DNA of 64,000 nt from Streptococcus gallolyticus subsp. gallolyticus DSM 16831 (GTDB taxonomy: Bacteria; Bacillota; Bacilli; Lactobacillales; Streptococcaceae), in contig NZ_CP018822.1 in assembly GCF_002000985.1 (NCBI RefSeq), positions 1,754,001 through 1,818,000 of the forward strand. The letters run 5' to 3'. Of the stretch, positions 27,878 through 37,632 are shown in pieces. Under the pieces are notes generated by a model. The model was not told the origin of the DNA and did no database searches. It saw only the letters and a program-made list of their open reading frames with translations. Position 1 is the stretch's first letter; every line of letters begins with the position of its first letter. Position numbers and translations under genes: made by a program.

Positions 27878-29115
27878 TGACCTCTCTTGAGATTATCGAA
27901 AAAAAAGTTTTTGAGACTTTTTGCAACACCGTCTCTTACAAATCATTTATGCAATCGGTAGAGATGGCGGATTTATTAAAAAAACGTGGGTACCAAGTAA
28001 CCTATCTTGGGCTAAAAGATGAAGGGACACTACAAGTTGCTGCCGTTCTCTTTAGCTTGCCAATGACAGGTGGGCTCCGCATGGAAATCAATTCTGGTCC
28101 TGTTTCACGTGATAAACACTATCTGAAACAATTCTACCAAGAACTTCAAAGCTATGCTAAAGAAAATGGAGCTCTTGAATTACTGGTCAAACCTTATGAT
28201 ACCTATCAGCATTTTGACACTACTGGTCAGCCAACCGACCAAGAAAACACGGCACTATTAGACGATTTTCTATCACTCGGTTATCAACACGATGGACTTT
28301 TGACTGGTTACCCAGGTGGTGAGCCTGACTGGCATTATGTCAAAGATTTGACTGACTTAGATGAAAAAACGTTACTAAAATCTTTTAGCAAAAAAGGTCG
28401 TCCATTGGTCAAAAAAGCTAAGACCTTCGGCATCACCTTACGAAAACTTAACCGTAATGAATTGCCCCTTTTCAAGGAAATCACTTCTGCCACATCAGAC
28501 CGCAGAGATTACGATGATAAATCCCTTGATTATTACCAAGATTTCTATGATAGCTTTGGAGATTCTTGTGAATTCATGGTTGCAAGTTTGAATTTTCAAG
28601 ATTATTTAGCACACCTTGAAACTGATAAAGCCAAACTTGACCAACGAATCGAAAAACTCCGAACTGCCATTGAAAATAACAATGTTTCTGAAAAGAAACA
28701 AAATCAGCTTCGCGAATTATCCAGTCAATCTGCAACATTTGATACACGCATGGCAGAAGCTAAGGAATTCATTGGCAAGTACGGTTCACAAAACGTTGTC
28801 CTTGCAGGAAGCCTATTTGTTTATACCAAACAGGAAGCTGTCTATCTCTTCTCAGGTTCTTACCCTGAGTTCAATAAATTCTACGCACCTGCCCTGCTTC
28901 AAGAATACGTCATGTTAGAAGCCATAAAACGTGGCATTACAACTTATAATCTTCTTGGCATCACAGGAAAATTTGACGGTTCAGACGGCGTTCTACGCTT
29001 CAAACAAAACTACAATGGCTACATTACCCGAAAAATGGGAACTTTCCGTTACTACCCTCACCCACTCAAATACAAATTAATTCATAATCTCAAAAAAATA
29101 TTGAGACGTCATTAA
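27877..29115 (+). CDS. Second FemX/MurN-like peptidoglycan branch aminoacyltransferase
   Basis: 412 residues and a diverged paralogue of the gene it overlaps. It has the same two-lobed FemABX fold, a coiled-coil arm (about 250-295), FSKKGRPLVKKAKTFG as the basic patch and the conserved end YNLLGITGKFDGSDGVLRFKQ. In pneumococcus MurM adds the first residue and MurN the second; position in the operon suggests the same division of labour here. The TAATG overlap and GGAGAAAT just upstream imply coupled, stoichiometric expression. A strong terminator follows. Confidence 0.88.
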   Translation: MTSLEIIEKKVFETFCNTVSYKSFMQSVEMADLLKKRGYQVTYLGLKDEGTLQVAAVLFSLPMTGGLRMEINSGPVSRDKHYLKQFYQELQSYAKENGALELLVKPYDTYQHFDTTGQPTDQENTALLDDFLSLGYQHDGLLTGYPGGEPDWHYVKDLTDLDEKTLLKSFSKKGRPLVKKAKTFGITLRKLNRNELPLFKEITSATSDRRDYDDKSLDYYQDFYDSFGDSCEFMVASLNFQDYLAHLETDKAKLDQRIEKLRTAIENNNVSEKKQNQLRELSSQSATFDTRMAEAKEFIGKYGSQNVVLAGSLFVYTKQEAVYLFSGSYPEFNKFYAPALLQEYVMLEAIKRGITTYNLLGITGKFDGSDGVLRFKQNYNGYITRKMGTFRYYPHPLKYKLIHNLKKILRRH

Positions 29116-29122
29116 AAATTAT

Positions 29123-29154
29123 GCCTTGAAACCCAAACGTTTCAAGGCTTTTTA
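29123..29154 (+). terminator. Terminator of the Cof-FemX-FemX operon
   Basis: GCCTTGAAAC-CCAAAC-GTTTCAAGGC followed by TTTTTAG. Confidence 0.9.
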
Positions 29155-29238
29155 GTTGGAACTTAACTTCCAAATTTGTTGCTCTTTGCTTTACAAGCTA
29201 TATTTTTTATCGTTCAAATCTATAAACCAAGAGAACAC

Positions 29239-29270
29239 AAAAACCTACCTGTCCTAAGACAAGTAGGTTT
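29239..29270 (-). terminator. Terminator of tpiA
   Basis: AAACCTACcTGTC paired with GACAaGTAGGTTT; read leftwards it is followed by a T-rich stretch (TTTTGTGTTCTC). Confidence 0.75.
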
Positions 29271-29292
29271 AAATGACTTCAATGTTTCTTGA

Positions 29293-30051
29293 TTATTTTA
29301 CAAAGTCAAGAAGAGCAAGGAAGCTTTCTGGTTGAAGTGATGCACCACCAACAAGGGCACCATCAACGTCTGGGCAAGCCATGTAAGCTGCAACGTTTTC
29401 AGGTTTAACTGAACCACCGTATTGAACGCGAACTTTGTCAGCTACTGCTTGACCGAAGTCTGCTGCAACTGTGTCACGAACAACTTTACACATTTTTTGT
29501 GCGTCATCTTGGCTAGCTGATTTACCAGTACCGATAGCCCAGATTGGTTCGTATGCGATAACAAGTGAAGAAACTTGTTCTTCTGACAATCCAGCAAGAG
29601 CAGCTGAAACTTGTCCACCTACGAATTCAGCAGCTTTACCAGCTTCGTAAGTTTCAAGAGTTTCACCACAGCAGATGATTGGAAGCATACCGTTAGCAAA
29701 GATTGCTTTAGCTTTTTTGTTGATATCTTCGTCAGTTTCGTGGAAGTATTCACGACGTTCTGAGTGACCGATTACAACGTAGTCAGTTCCCATTTCAGAC
29801 AATACTTTAGGGCTGTTTTCACCAGTGAAAGCACCAGCGTTTTCAAAGTAGCAGTTTTCAGCAGCAACTTTAAGGTTTGAACCTTTAGCTGCAGCAAGAA
29901 CTGTTGAAAGGTCAAGTGCAGGAGCTGCGATACCAGCTTCAACAAGTTCTGATGAAGGCAATTTAGAAGCTACTGCTTCAACGAATGCTTTAGCTTCTTC
30001 TGGATTTTTGTTCATTTTCCAGTTACCAGCGATAAATGGTTTACGTGACAT
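29293..30051 (-). CDS. tpiA: Triosephosphate isomerase
   Basis: Interconverts dihydroxyacetone phosphate and glyceraldehyde-3-phosphate in glycolysis. 252 residues, standard TIM barrel: AGNWKMN with the active-site Lys at 12, VIGHSERR with the electrophilic His, the catalytic Glu in [14 protein letters not shown] followed by the closing loop, and the phosphate loop GGSVKPEN. Codon use is that of a highly expressed gene. It lies downstream of tuf on the same strand but behind a terminator, so it is a separate unit. Confidence 0.98.
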   Translation of the reverse strand: MSRKPFIAGNWKMNKNPEEAKAFVEAVASKLPSSELVEAGIAAPALDLSTVLAAAKGSNLKVAAENCYFENAGAFTGENSPKVLSEMGTDYVVIGHSERREYFHETDEDINKKAKAIFANGMLPIICCGETLETYEAGKAAEFVGGQVSAALAGLSEEQVSSLVIAYEPIWAIGTGKSASQDDAQKMCKVVRDTVAADFGQAVADKVRVQYGGSVKPENVAAYMACPDVDGALVGGASLQPESFLALLDFVK

Positions 30052-30155
30052 TTCACATACCTCTTCTTTTTTTATTTACTCCCCTATTTTATCATATTTT
30101 TAGCAGGTTTTAAAGGTTCGACGGGATTTTTAGCGACAAACCTCAAAGAAATCAC

Positions 30156-30182
30156 AAAAAAAGAGCCCCTTACGGGACTCTT
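30156..30182 (-). terminator. Terminator of tuf
   Basis: Minus-strand AAGAG-TCCCGTAAGGGG-CTCTT type hairpin at 30161-30182, then a run of seven T. Confidence 0.8.
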
Positions 30183-30239
30183 CCACAATTACTATCTGAC
30201 TAATAATTGTTATCTGGGAACTTAATTAATTAACTAAAA

Positions 30240-31436
30240 TTAAGCTTCGATTTCTGAAACGATACCTGAACCAACAGTACGTCCACCTTCACGGATTGAG
30301 AATGTAGTACCTTGTTCAACGGCGATTGGGTGAATCAATTCAACGTCGATAGTTACGTTATCACCAGGCATTACCATTTCAGTACCTGCTGGAAGTTCGA
30401 TTGAACCTGTAACGTCAGTTGTACGGAAGTAGAATTGTGGACGGTAGTTGTTGAAGAATGGAGTGTGACGTCCACCTTCTTCTTTAGTAAGGATGTAAAC
30501 TTCACCTTTGAATTTAGTGTGTGGGTGAATTGAACCTGGTTTAGCAAGAACTTGACCACGTTCGATTTCATCACGTTGGATACCACGAAGAAGAACACCA
30601 ACGTTATCCCCTGCAAGACCTTCATCAAGTTGTTTACGGAACATTTCAACACCAGTAACAACAGCTTTTTGGATGTCGTCACGGATACCAACGATTTCAA
30701 CTTCGTCGTTGACTTTAACAGTACCACGGTCGATACGTCCTGATGCTACTGTACCACGTCCAGTGATTGAGAATACGTCTTCGACTGGAAGAAGCAATGG
30801 TTTGTCAGTATCACGTTCTGGTTCTGGAATGTATTCATCTACAGTGTCCATCAATTCCATGATGATATCTTCGTAGTGAGTGTCACCTTCAAGAGCTTTA
30901 AGAGCTGAACCTTGGATAACTGGAAGATCATCACCTGGGAAATCGTATTCTGAAAGAAGGTCACGGATTTCCATTTCAACCAATTCAAGCAATTCTTCGT
31001 CATCAACAAGGTCAACTTTGTTCATGAAGACGATAAGGTATTTAACACCAACTTGACGTGAAAGAAGGATGTGTTCACGAGTTTGTGGCATTGGACCATC
31101 TGTTGAAGCTACTACAAGGATAGCACCATCCATTTGGGCAGCACCAGTGATCATGTTTTTAACGTAGTCCGCGTGTCCTGGAGCGTCGATGTGAGCATAG
31201 TGACGTTTAGCAGTTTCGTATTCAACGTGTGCAGTGTTGATTGTGATACCGCGTTCGCGTTCTTCAGGAGCAGCATCGATAGAAGCGTAGTCTTTTGGTT
31301 GGTTAACTGCGCTTGGAAGACGACGAGCAAGAACTGTTGTAATTGCAGCTGTCAAAGTAGTTTTACCATGGTCAACGTGTCCAATTGTACCAATGTTAAC
31401 GTGTGGTTTACTACGATCGTATTTTTCTTTTGCCAT
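30240..31436 (-). CDS. tuf: Elongation factor Tu
   Basis: GTPase that delivers aminoacyl-tRNA to the ribosome. 398 residues from the ATG at 31436 ([14 protein letters not shown]); a longer frame from 31454 starts inside the GGAGGC ribosome binding site region. G1 GHVDHGKT, the switch I region [20 protein letters not shown] and [10 protein letters not shown] are intact, followed by two beta-barrel domains. Strong codon bias, single gene, own terminator. Confidence 0.98.
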   Translation of the reverse strand: MAKEKYDRSKPHVNIGTIGHVDHGKTTLTAAITTVLARRLPSAVNQPKDYASIDAAPEERERGITINTAHVEYETAKRHYAHIDAPGHADYVKNMITGAAQMDGAILVVASTDGPMPQTREHILLSRQVGVKYLIVFMNKVDLVDDEELLELVEMEIRDLLSEYDFPGDDLPVIQGSALKALEGDTHYEDIIMELMDTVDEYIPEPERDTDKPLLLPVEDVFSITGRGTVASGRIDRGTVKVNDEVEIVGIRDDIQKAVVTGVEMFRKQLDEGLAGDNVGVLLRGIQRDEIERGQVLAKPGSIHPHTKFKGEVYILTKEEGGRHTPFFNNYRPQFYFRTTDVTGSIELPAGTEMVMPGDNVTIDVELIHPIAVEQGTTFSIREGGRTVGSGIVSEIEA

Positions 31437-31564
31437 TTGGGTAAAAGCCTCCAATAAAATATATTTTATAGATAGACAGTAGGCAATACAGTCTAACTTT
31501 ACCTTACTATTTTAACAAATTATGCGGGAATTGCAAGTATTTTACTATTTTATTTATGATTTCT

Positions 31565-32524
31565 TTATTTCGTAAGTGTGTGATATGGCTGAATTGTGAC
31601 GCTCTGTCCGATATTCGAAGCGTAAACCCAATCCTTATCTTCAAGCTGGGCAAAATTTTCAGCACGCCCAGTCAGGATAACCCCAGAAAAGGTTGCTGTT
31701 TTATAATTTGAATTATTTTTCAAGTAAGTTTTGGCATCATCTTCTAATGACAATGTTTCATCTTCGATGCTATATTGAGAACCAATGCCACCTGACTCAA
31801 TCGCCTTTTTCAAATTTGACTTGAAGTTCTTAAAATCAGCCTCATAATCATTAATTGAAGACGGAGCGAAACCTAATTGGGCATCTAGAGCTAAATTCGC
31901 TGTATCCACAGTACTCGATGTGCCAATCCAGTACCAATTGACCAAAAGGTTATCAGGGACCATGTCTGTAATTTCTTGATAGGTGTAAGGTTTATCAAAT
32001 GTAATTGCTACTTCCACAGCCTGTCCAGTCATTTCTGCAACCTTACTAATATCTTGTGTGACTTCCATACTTACTGTCTTAGCGGAAGCATTAACATTAT
32101 AGAAGATTGGTACTTTATAGAGATTGCCATGTGTATAGTTGGAGCTATTGCTATCTCCTTCTTCCAAGTCTTCATTTTGACTAGCTGACATAGGACGAAT
32201 TATTGAATAATTTCCTTGATACTCTTCAAAAGGGACACTAATACCGTCAATATTTTTATAACGGTGTGAATAAAAGGTCCCTGTAAATTCCGAATTTGCT
32301 TCAAAGCCCCAAGTGGTGTAGTCGATATTGGGATAGGCAATCTCTGACCTCAACAGATAGTTTTCTTTGACCATCTCTGCATGACGTGCTGTCAATGAAC
32401 GTAATCCTAAAAAGATAATCAAAGCACTAATCAACATCGCACCGACACTAATCCCAACTGTTTTCAAGCGATTTTTTCGCTTATTTTTCGTAGCAATTTT
32501 TTCAAAATCATTTGAAATCGTCAT
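31565..32524 (-). CDS. Membrane anti-sigma factor (sigma-regulator family)
   Basis: 319 residues. A short cytoplasmic N-terminus of about 25 residues is followed by one membrane helix (about 24-45) and a 270-residue extracytoplasmic region. This is the layout of Firmicutes anti-sigma proteins with a sigma-factor regulator C-terminal domain. It overlaps the end of the ECF sigma gene by 17 nt, the usual coupling of a sigma factor and its inhibitor. The role of sequestering the sigma at the membrane is inferred from context and architecture. The signal is unknown. Confidence 0.75.
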   Translation of the reverse strand: MTISNDFEKIATKNKRKNRLKTVGISVGAMLISALIIFLGLRSLTARHAEMVKENYLLRSEIAYPNIDYTTWGFEANSEFTGTFYSHRYKNIDGISVPFEEYQGNYSIIRPMSASQNEDLEEGDSNSSNYTHGNLYKVPIFYNVNASAKTVSMEVTQDISKVAEMTGQAVEVAITFDKPYTYQEITDMVPDNLLVNWYWIGTSSTVDTANLALDAQLGFAPSSINDYEADFKNFKSNLKKAIESGGIGSQYSIEDETLSLEDDAKTYLKNNSNYKTATFSGVILTGRAENFAQLEDKDWVYASNIGQSVTIQPYHTLTK

Positions 32525-33029
32525 AATAATACCCTTCTTTCTCTAATATTTTTTGCAAATCGCGACGCCCTCGCATCAAATCAATCTTGGCTTTACTTGC
32601 TGAAATACCAAGAACTTGACAAATCTCCTTTATAGAAAGATTCTGGAAGTAATACAAATCAATCACCAAGCGATATTTTTCCTTTAACAAAGCCACGGCT
32701 TGATAAAGTGGTTCATAATCTGGGGTGTCAAAAGCAATGACATTTTCATCCTTAAAGAATTCACGTTGCAAGATTTCCCAATACTTTTTATCACGCCGAT
32801 AGCGGTCAATGTAGAGCCTAACTGCTACACGATACATCCATGCCCGCATTTTCTCGAAAGGAAGGACAATCTCGCTTTCTAGCATTTTAACGAGAACATC
32901 TTGGCTAATATCACGCGCATTTTCAGCACTAGCCCCCGATTTTTGCAAATAATAACTAATCTCCTCAGCGAATCCTAACAATTCCACCTCATAACCATCC
33001 AGCTTAATCCTACTCACCTCCCTTTTCAC
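32508..33029 (-). CDS. ECF-type RNA polymerase sigma factor
   Basis: Up to 173 residues. Region 2 (ENARDISQDVLVKMLES...MRAWMYRVAVRLYIDRYRRDKKY) and region 4 with its helix-turn-helix (YRLVIDLYYFQNLSIKEICQVLGISASKAKIDLMRGRRDL) are clear, with no region 3: an extracytoplasmic-function sigma. The start is uncertain. The GTG at 33029 has no ribosome binding site, while GGAGGTGA lies 8 nt before an in-frame ATT at 33008. Translated with the downstream anti-sigma. Streptococci have few sigma factors, so this pair deserves attention. Confidence 0.85.
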   Translation of the reverse strand: MKREVSRIKLDGYEVELLGFAEEISYYLQKSGASAENARDISQDVLVKMLESEIVLPFEKMRAWMYRVAVRLYIDRYRRDKKYWEILQREFFKDENVIAFDTPDYEPLYQAVALLKEKYRLVIDLYYFQNLSIKEICQVLGISASKAKIDLMRGRRDLQKILEKEGYYYDDFK

Positions 33030-33033
33030 TTTT

Positions 33034-33061
33034 ATAACGAATCACATTTCTTTTGGTTACA
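33034..33061 (-). promoter_or_regulatory. Candidate ECF-type autoregulatory promoter
   Basis: On the minus strand TGTAACC (33055-33061), 15-nt spacer, CGTTAT (33034-33039), resembling the AAC...CGT pattern of ECF promoters and placed directly before the sigma gene. An overlapping TATAAA could instead be a vegetative -10. Confidence 0.4.
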
Positions 33062-33084
33062 AAAAAACTCCCGCAAAGGGGAGA
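33061..33084 (-). terminator. Terminator of ftsW
   Basis: Minus-strand CTCCC-CTTTGC-GGGAG followed by seven T, 4 nt past the ftsW stop and abutting the candidate sigma promoter. Confidence 0.75.
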
Positions 33085-33087
33085 TTT

Positions 33088-34368
33088 CTAATAAAAACTA
33101 TCTAGGTCGATAACGTTGTCATCGTATTCTTGTGTTATTTCCTTGGCTTTTAATTCTTCTTCTGCTTCACGGATGATTTCTTCGCGTTTTTCATTGGCGT
33201 CAATATTTAGCACAAAGCCGATAGCGACTGATAAAACTAGCAAACTATTTCCCCCTTGGGATAAGAATGGGAAGGTAACACCAGTTGACGGAATAAGCCC
33301 TGAAATTCCTCCGATGTTAACAAAAGTTTGCATGAGCATCATTCCGCCGATACCAAGAGCAATCATAGAGTTGAAAGGATTCTTAGCTTTAATGCCCACG
33401 TGCATAATACGTAAAATCAAAAAGAATAGCAATGCTAAAATGAGCCCCGCACCAATTAAGCCAAGTTCTTCAATGACAATTGAAAAGACAAAGTCTGTCG
33501 TTGCTTCGGGTAAGTAACCAGCTTTTTCAATCGAATTTCCCAAACCACGACCAAACCAGCCACCATTACTCATGGCATAATACGAATGTGCTAACTGGTG
33601 TCCTGAGTCCGTCAAATCATCAAATGGATTGAAAAAGGCACTGAAACGTTTGGCAACATAACCAAAGACTGGAACTTTTTCCATGGTTTTAACCCCGACA
33701 ACCGCAATCAAACCTAAGAAAGCAGCTGACAAAGCTGTTACGGTAGCTAAAATGGCTGAAAACCAACGATAACCAACCCCGCTAACAGAATACATGATTA
33801 AGGCTGTCAAAACGATAATTGCCGCATTTCCAAGGTCAGGTTGGGCAGCGACCAGCAATATCATGACTAACGAATAAACACGCCAATCCTTCAAATCGCT
33901 CCATTTTCTAGGAAACCATTTCCGCTTGGTAAGTGCTTGGTAATCATAGGTTTCAATCAATTCTTGACGCCTTGCAAAGGTAAATGCCAAAAACCAAACA
34001 ATGATAATTTTCAAATATTCAGCTGGTTGGAAACTGATCGGTCCAATGACAATCCAACCGTGAGCACCATTAACGGTTTTAGTGAAGAAACGCGCAATGA
34101 GCAACAAAATAATTTCGACCATCATTGTCATGGTCAGCGTTCGTGAATTTTTTAAAAAGTTTAATTTCAGTTTATAAATAAAAAGAATGGCAATCAGACT
34201 GACTATCCAAAAAAGCCCTTGGTTTAATACTGACGCAAACGGATTAAGACCATATTGGACAAGTGTCGCACTCGTTGTTGAATAGACAACAATCAGCCCA
34301 ATAACAGACAGAATTAAATAAGGCACAAGGATAGAATAATTTAATAAATGCCTTTTATCAATTTTCAT
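33088..34368 (-). CDS. ftsW: Cell-division peptidoglycan polymerase FtsW
   Basis: SEDS-family glycosyltransferase that polymerises lipid II at the septum with its partner PBP. 426 residues from the ATG at 34368 (MKIDKRHLLNYS), which has AGGGGA upstream; the longer reading adds six codons without a site. About ten membrane helices are visible. Family signatures include AAQPDLGNAAIIVLTA with the catalytic Asp, GGWFGRGLGNSIEKAGYLPEATTDFVF, and GVTFPFLSQGGNSLL. The neighbouring ppc gene is the usual streptococcal context and argues for FtsW over RodA. Confidence 0.93.
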   Translation of the reverse strand: MKIDKRHLLNYSILVPYLILSVIGLIVVYSTTSATLVQYGLNPFASVLNQGLFWIVSLIAILFIYKLKLNFLKNSRTLTMTMMVEIILLLIARFFTKTVNGAHGWIVIGPISFQPAEYLKIIIVWFLAFTFARRQELIETYDYQALTKRKWFPRKWSDLKDWRVYSLVMILLVAAQPDLGNAAIIVLTALIMYSVSGVGYRWFSAILATVTALSAAFLGLIAVVGVKTMEKVPVFGYVAKRFSAFFNPFDDLTDSGHQLAHSYYAMSNGGWFGRGLGNSIEKAGYLPEATTDFVFSIVIEELGLIGAGLILALLFFLILRIMHVGIKAKNPFNSMIALGIGGMMLMQTFVNIGGISGLIPSTGVTFPFLSQGGNSLLVLSVAIGFVLNIDANEKREEIIREAEEELKAKEITQEYDDNVIDLDSFY

Positions 34369-34435
34369 AGATTCCCCTACATACATTCGAGTTTATCATA
34401 TGCCATTATATCATCTTTCGACCCTAAAAAAAAGT

Positions 34436-34466
34436 AAAAGTCTGAGAAGTTAATCTCAGACTTTCA
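34436..34466 (-). terminator. Terminator of ppc
   Basis: AAAGTCTGAGA-TTAACT-TCTCAGACTTT hairpin with a T-rich tail reading leftwards, just after the ppc stop. Confidence 0.85.
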
Positions 34467-34479
34467 GAATATTTTGATA

Positions 34480-37305
34480 TCAGCCAGAATTACGCAATCC
34501 TGTGGCAATACCGTTGATAGTTGTGTGAATGAGTTTTTCGTAATCCTCATCCAATTCTTCATGACGTAAACGTTTAATCAACTCAATTTGAATGTAGTTC
34601 AAAACGTTGAAGTATGGCAAGCGGTAATCTAAGCTTGCTTGAAGCGAAGGGTTTTCTTCCAACAAATCTTCGTGTTTTTCAATTGCTAAAATAACATTTT
34701 TAGTCAATTGCCATTCGTCAAGGATAGTATTAAAGACATCGCGTACTTCTTCGCTTTCTGCCAATTGAGCATATTGGAAAGCAATGTTCATATTTGATTT
34801 AGACAAGACCATATCAACATTTGAAAGAAGTGAATGGAAGAATGGCCATTTTTCATACATATGTTGAAGTTTTGCCAAGTTTCCTTCTTCAGCGTCAATA
34901 AAGTTTTTGAATGCTGAACCAACACCATACCAACCTGGGAACATGATACGGCTTTGTGACCATGAGAATACCCAAGGGATTGCACGGAGACCTGAAATTT
35001 CTGTGATTGTTTTACGAGCAGCTGGACGTGAACCAATGTTCAAGCTTGATACTTCCTTGATTGGTGTTGCTTCAAAGAAGTAATCATAGAAATGTGGATT
35101 ACCGAATACTAAATCACGATAAACACCATTTGAGTAAGTGACAATGCCGTCCATTGTTGCACGGAAATCATCAATTTCATCTGGATTTGTAATCATACGT
35201 GTCACGATACGATCGATAGTTGCTGAAACCAACATTTCAAGGTTGTAATAAGCAACGTCTTTATTGCCGTATTTATTTTCAATGATTTCACCTTGCTCAG
35301 TAAGACGAATACGATCTTTGATTGAACCGAATGGTTGTGATGTGATAGCTTCGTATGATGGACCACCACCACGACCAACAGTACCACCACGACCGTGAAT
35401 GAATGTCACTTTAATACCACGTTCTGAACCAATACGAGTCAATTCATTTTGAGCTTTATAAAGTGTCCAAACAGATGATAAGTAACCACCATCTTTGTTA
35501 CTGTCTGAGTAACCAAGCATGATTTCTTGGTAACCTTTGTTAGCTGAAACCCAGCGACGAACAATATCATAATCAAGATATTCTTCCATGATAGCACGTG
35601 AATTTTCAAGGTCCTCAATTGTTTCAAAGAGTGGCACAATTTGAACACGTGCTTTTTGGTTATCAAGAAGTCCGACTTCTTTAAGCATGATAGCCAACTC
35701 AAACATATCAGAAACACTTTCAGTATGTGAAATGATGTGTTGTTTGATGACTTCGTCACCTAATTTATCTTTAAGGTAACGAGCTGTTTGGAAGATTGCT
35801 AATTCTTTTTGAAGTTGTTCTGATTTTTCAGCATTTGTTGATGACAACGTACGTGGGTCTTCTTGCAATTCTTTGAGAAGAACTTTTACTTTTTCTTCTT
35901 CTGAAAGTGCGCTGTAATCCTCAACGATATTAGCTGATTTCAACAATTCTGCAACACAAGCTTCGTTAACGCTTGAATCTTGACGCATATCAATCGTTGC
36001 AAGATAGAATCCAAAGACATCAACTGCTTGAAGCAATTCGCTAAAATCACCTGTCAAGAGCGCATCATCACCATTGTCAAGCAATGATTGTTTGATGATA
36101 AGCAAATCATCTTTAAATTCTTTGGCTGTTTTATAGCTTGGAATTTCTTCTTGAAGTTCTGATGAAACTTTAGAGAATTTTGTTTGCAAGTATTTTGTAA
36201 CGACACTAGCGTTGTTAGTGCTTGTGTAAACATCTGAACTGATGTTGTTGCTACTTTCCAAAACACGTTGAGAAATAGCTGGACCAGCTTTTAATTCAAT
36301 TAAGGTTTGAATTAATTTTGATTGAATATAGTTAAATGCCTTACGATAAGGTTCATTTTCACGGTAGATAGATTTATCGCTTGACAATTCTGCTAATTTT
36401 TCAACTTCTGGACTAATATTAGTCAAGGTTGTTGAAAGTGAGAATGTGCGATAAAGACCTGTTAATTTTTCAATGTAGTAGTTAATGATGACTTCACTTT
36501 GAACCGTTGCTGACAAACGAAGTGTTTCAGCTGTTACGTATGGGTTACCGTCACGGTCACCACCAATCCACATTCCCATTGTGATAGGTTTTGGATTTTC
36601 TAGGTCGATGCCTTTTTCAGCTGCTAAGCGTTTGTACTCTGAAGTCAACTTGGTAATCGCCTGAATTAAGGATGTATTGTAATACTCCATAACGTTGGTA
36701 ATTTCATTTTTTACCTTCAGTTTTTTCTCACGAATAATGTCCGTTTGCATGATGATTTCAATGTAACGGCGCAAATCAGTGTACCATTTGTCACGGTTCA
36801 CAACACCCGCTCTGACATCGCGGTATTTACGTAAAAGGTCATGAATGTGATTTGTCAATTCGAGGACTGTCTTACGTTGAACTTGTGTAGGGTGAGCTGT
36901 TAATACAGGCACAACATTGACATTTTCAAGGATTTCTTTAGAGTTTTCGCTTTCTGAAACCATATCTACGGTTAAAGAGAGTTTACCAAGATAATCTTGA
37001 TTGGTATTATTTTGGTAATTGATTTCATAAGCAAAATCAACGTCTTCTGAAATGTTGATTAAAAGTGGCAAAATTGAAAAATAACGAGACACTACAACCA
37101 TTTCATCGTTGGTTAATTGAGCTACTAATTTTTCAAGTTTGACGTATTCATCACTTGCTGACAATTCAACAATGTTTTGAATTTTGGCAAACACCTCATC
37201 ACCAACCATTTGATGAGTTGTCTCATCGAGCAAGTCTTTTAATACTTTGACTTCCTCGGTAATAATCGACTGGGTGCTATTGTTCTCCAGTTTTTTGATT
37301 GTCAC
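34480..37305 (-). CDS. ppc: Phosphoenolpyruvate carboxylase
   Basis: Carboxylates PEP to oxaloacetate, feeding aspartate synthesis. The start is taken as the GTG at 37305 (then TIKKLENNS), 6 nt after AAGGAG; the GTG at 37314 overlaps that site and is unlikely. About 941 residues, normal length. The catalytic His is in [11 protein letters not shown] near residue 135, the glycine-rich [15 protein letters not shown] loop near 585, [10 protein letters not shown] before it, and the invariant C-terminus ends RNSG. Single gene with its own terminator. Confidence 0.97.
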   Translation of the reverse strand: MTIKKLENNSTQSIITEEVKVLKDLLDETTHQMVGDEVFAKIQNIVELSASDEYVKLEKLVAQLTNDEMVVVSRYFSILPLLINISEDVDFAYEINYQNNTNQDYLGKLSLTVDMVSESENSKEILENVNVVPVLTAHPTQVQRKTVLELTNHIHDLLRKYRDVRAGVVNRDKWYTDLRRYIEIIMQTDIIREKKLKVKNEITNVMEYYNTSLIQAITKLTSEYKRLAAEKGIDLENPKPITMGMWIGGDRDGNPYVTAETLRLSATVQSEVIINYYIEKLTGLYRTFSLSTTLTNISPEVEKLAELSSDKSIYRENEPYRKAFNYIQSKLIQTLIELKAGPAISQRVLESSNNISSDVYTSTNNASVVTKYLQTKFSKVSSELQEEIPSYKTAKEFKDDLLIIKQSLLDNGDDALLTGDFSELLQAVDVFGFYLATIDMRQDSSVNEACVAELLKSANIVEDYSALSEEEKVKVLLKELQEDPRTLSSTNAEKSEQLQKELAIFQTARYLKDKLGDEVIKQHIISHTESVSDMFELAIMLKEVGLLDNQKARVQIVPLFETIEDLENSRAIMEEYLDYDIVRRWVSANKGYQEIMLGYSDSNKDGGYLSSVWTLYKAQNELTRIGSERGIKVTFIHGRGGTVGRGGGPSYEAITSQPFGSIKDRIRLTEQGEIIENKYGNKDVAYYNLEMLVSATIDRIVTRMITNPDEIDDFRATMDGIVTYSNGVYRDLVFGNPHFYDYFFEATPIKEVSSLNIGSRPAARKTITEISGLRAIPWVFSWSQSRIMFPGWYGVGSAFKNFIDAEEGNLAKLQHMYEKWPFFHSLLSNVDMVLSKSNMNIAFQYAQLAESEEVRDVFNTILDEWQLTKNVILAIEKHEDLLEENPSLQASLDYRLPYFNVLNYIQIELIKRLRHEELDEDYEKLIHTTINGIATGLRNSG

Positions 37306-37632
37306 ACTCTTCACTCCTTTTTTGTTCGGATTTTAATCCTTTATTACAAGCGTACTACTCTATCATACCACTTTTTACGTCAAAAGTAACCCAATTTATG
37401 TCAAATTGTCCATTATTTTATAAATTTTCTGATATTTTAAACGATATTTATTTTGAGACAAAATATCTAAAAAACTAACAAAGCATGTTAACAAATAGGT
37501 TGTTAGCGTTTTTAGTTTTGAAAAAATATTGAAGGATTCTTTTTGAGAAAATGGGAAACTTTCTTTTTTGTTTAGGTGTTATTTTCTGATATACTGGTCC
37601 ATGACAAAAGTTTTGCAAAGGAGTAATACTAG
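37306..37632. other. AT-rich divergent promoter region of ppc and pepF
   Basis: 327 nt with no gene. For pepF I see an extended -10 TGATATACT (37587-37595) about 37 nt before the start and GGAG nine nt before the ATG. A loose inverted repeat (CTAACAAAG... with ...TTGTTAG) lies around 37474-37507. Nothing else recognised. Confidence 0.5.

Noticed and set aside
30371..31457. Long antisense ORFs inside tuf
   Set aside because: By-products of strong codon bias on the opposite strand; the tuf frame is intact and unambiguous.
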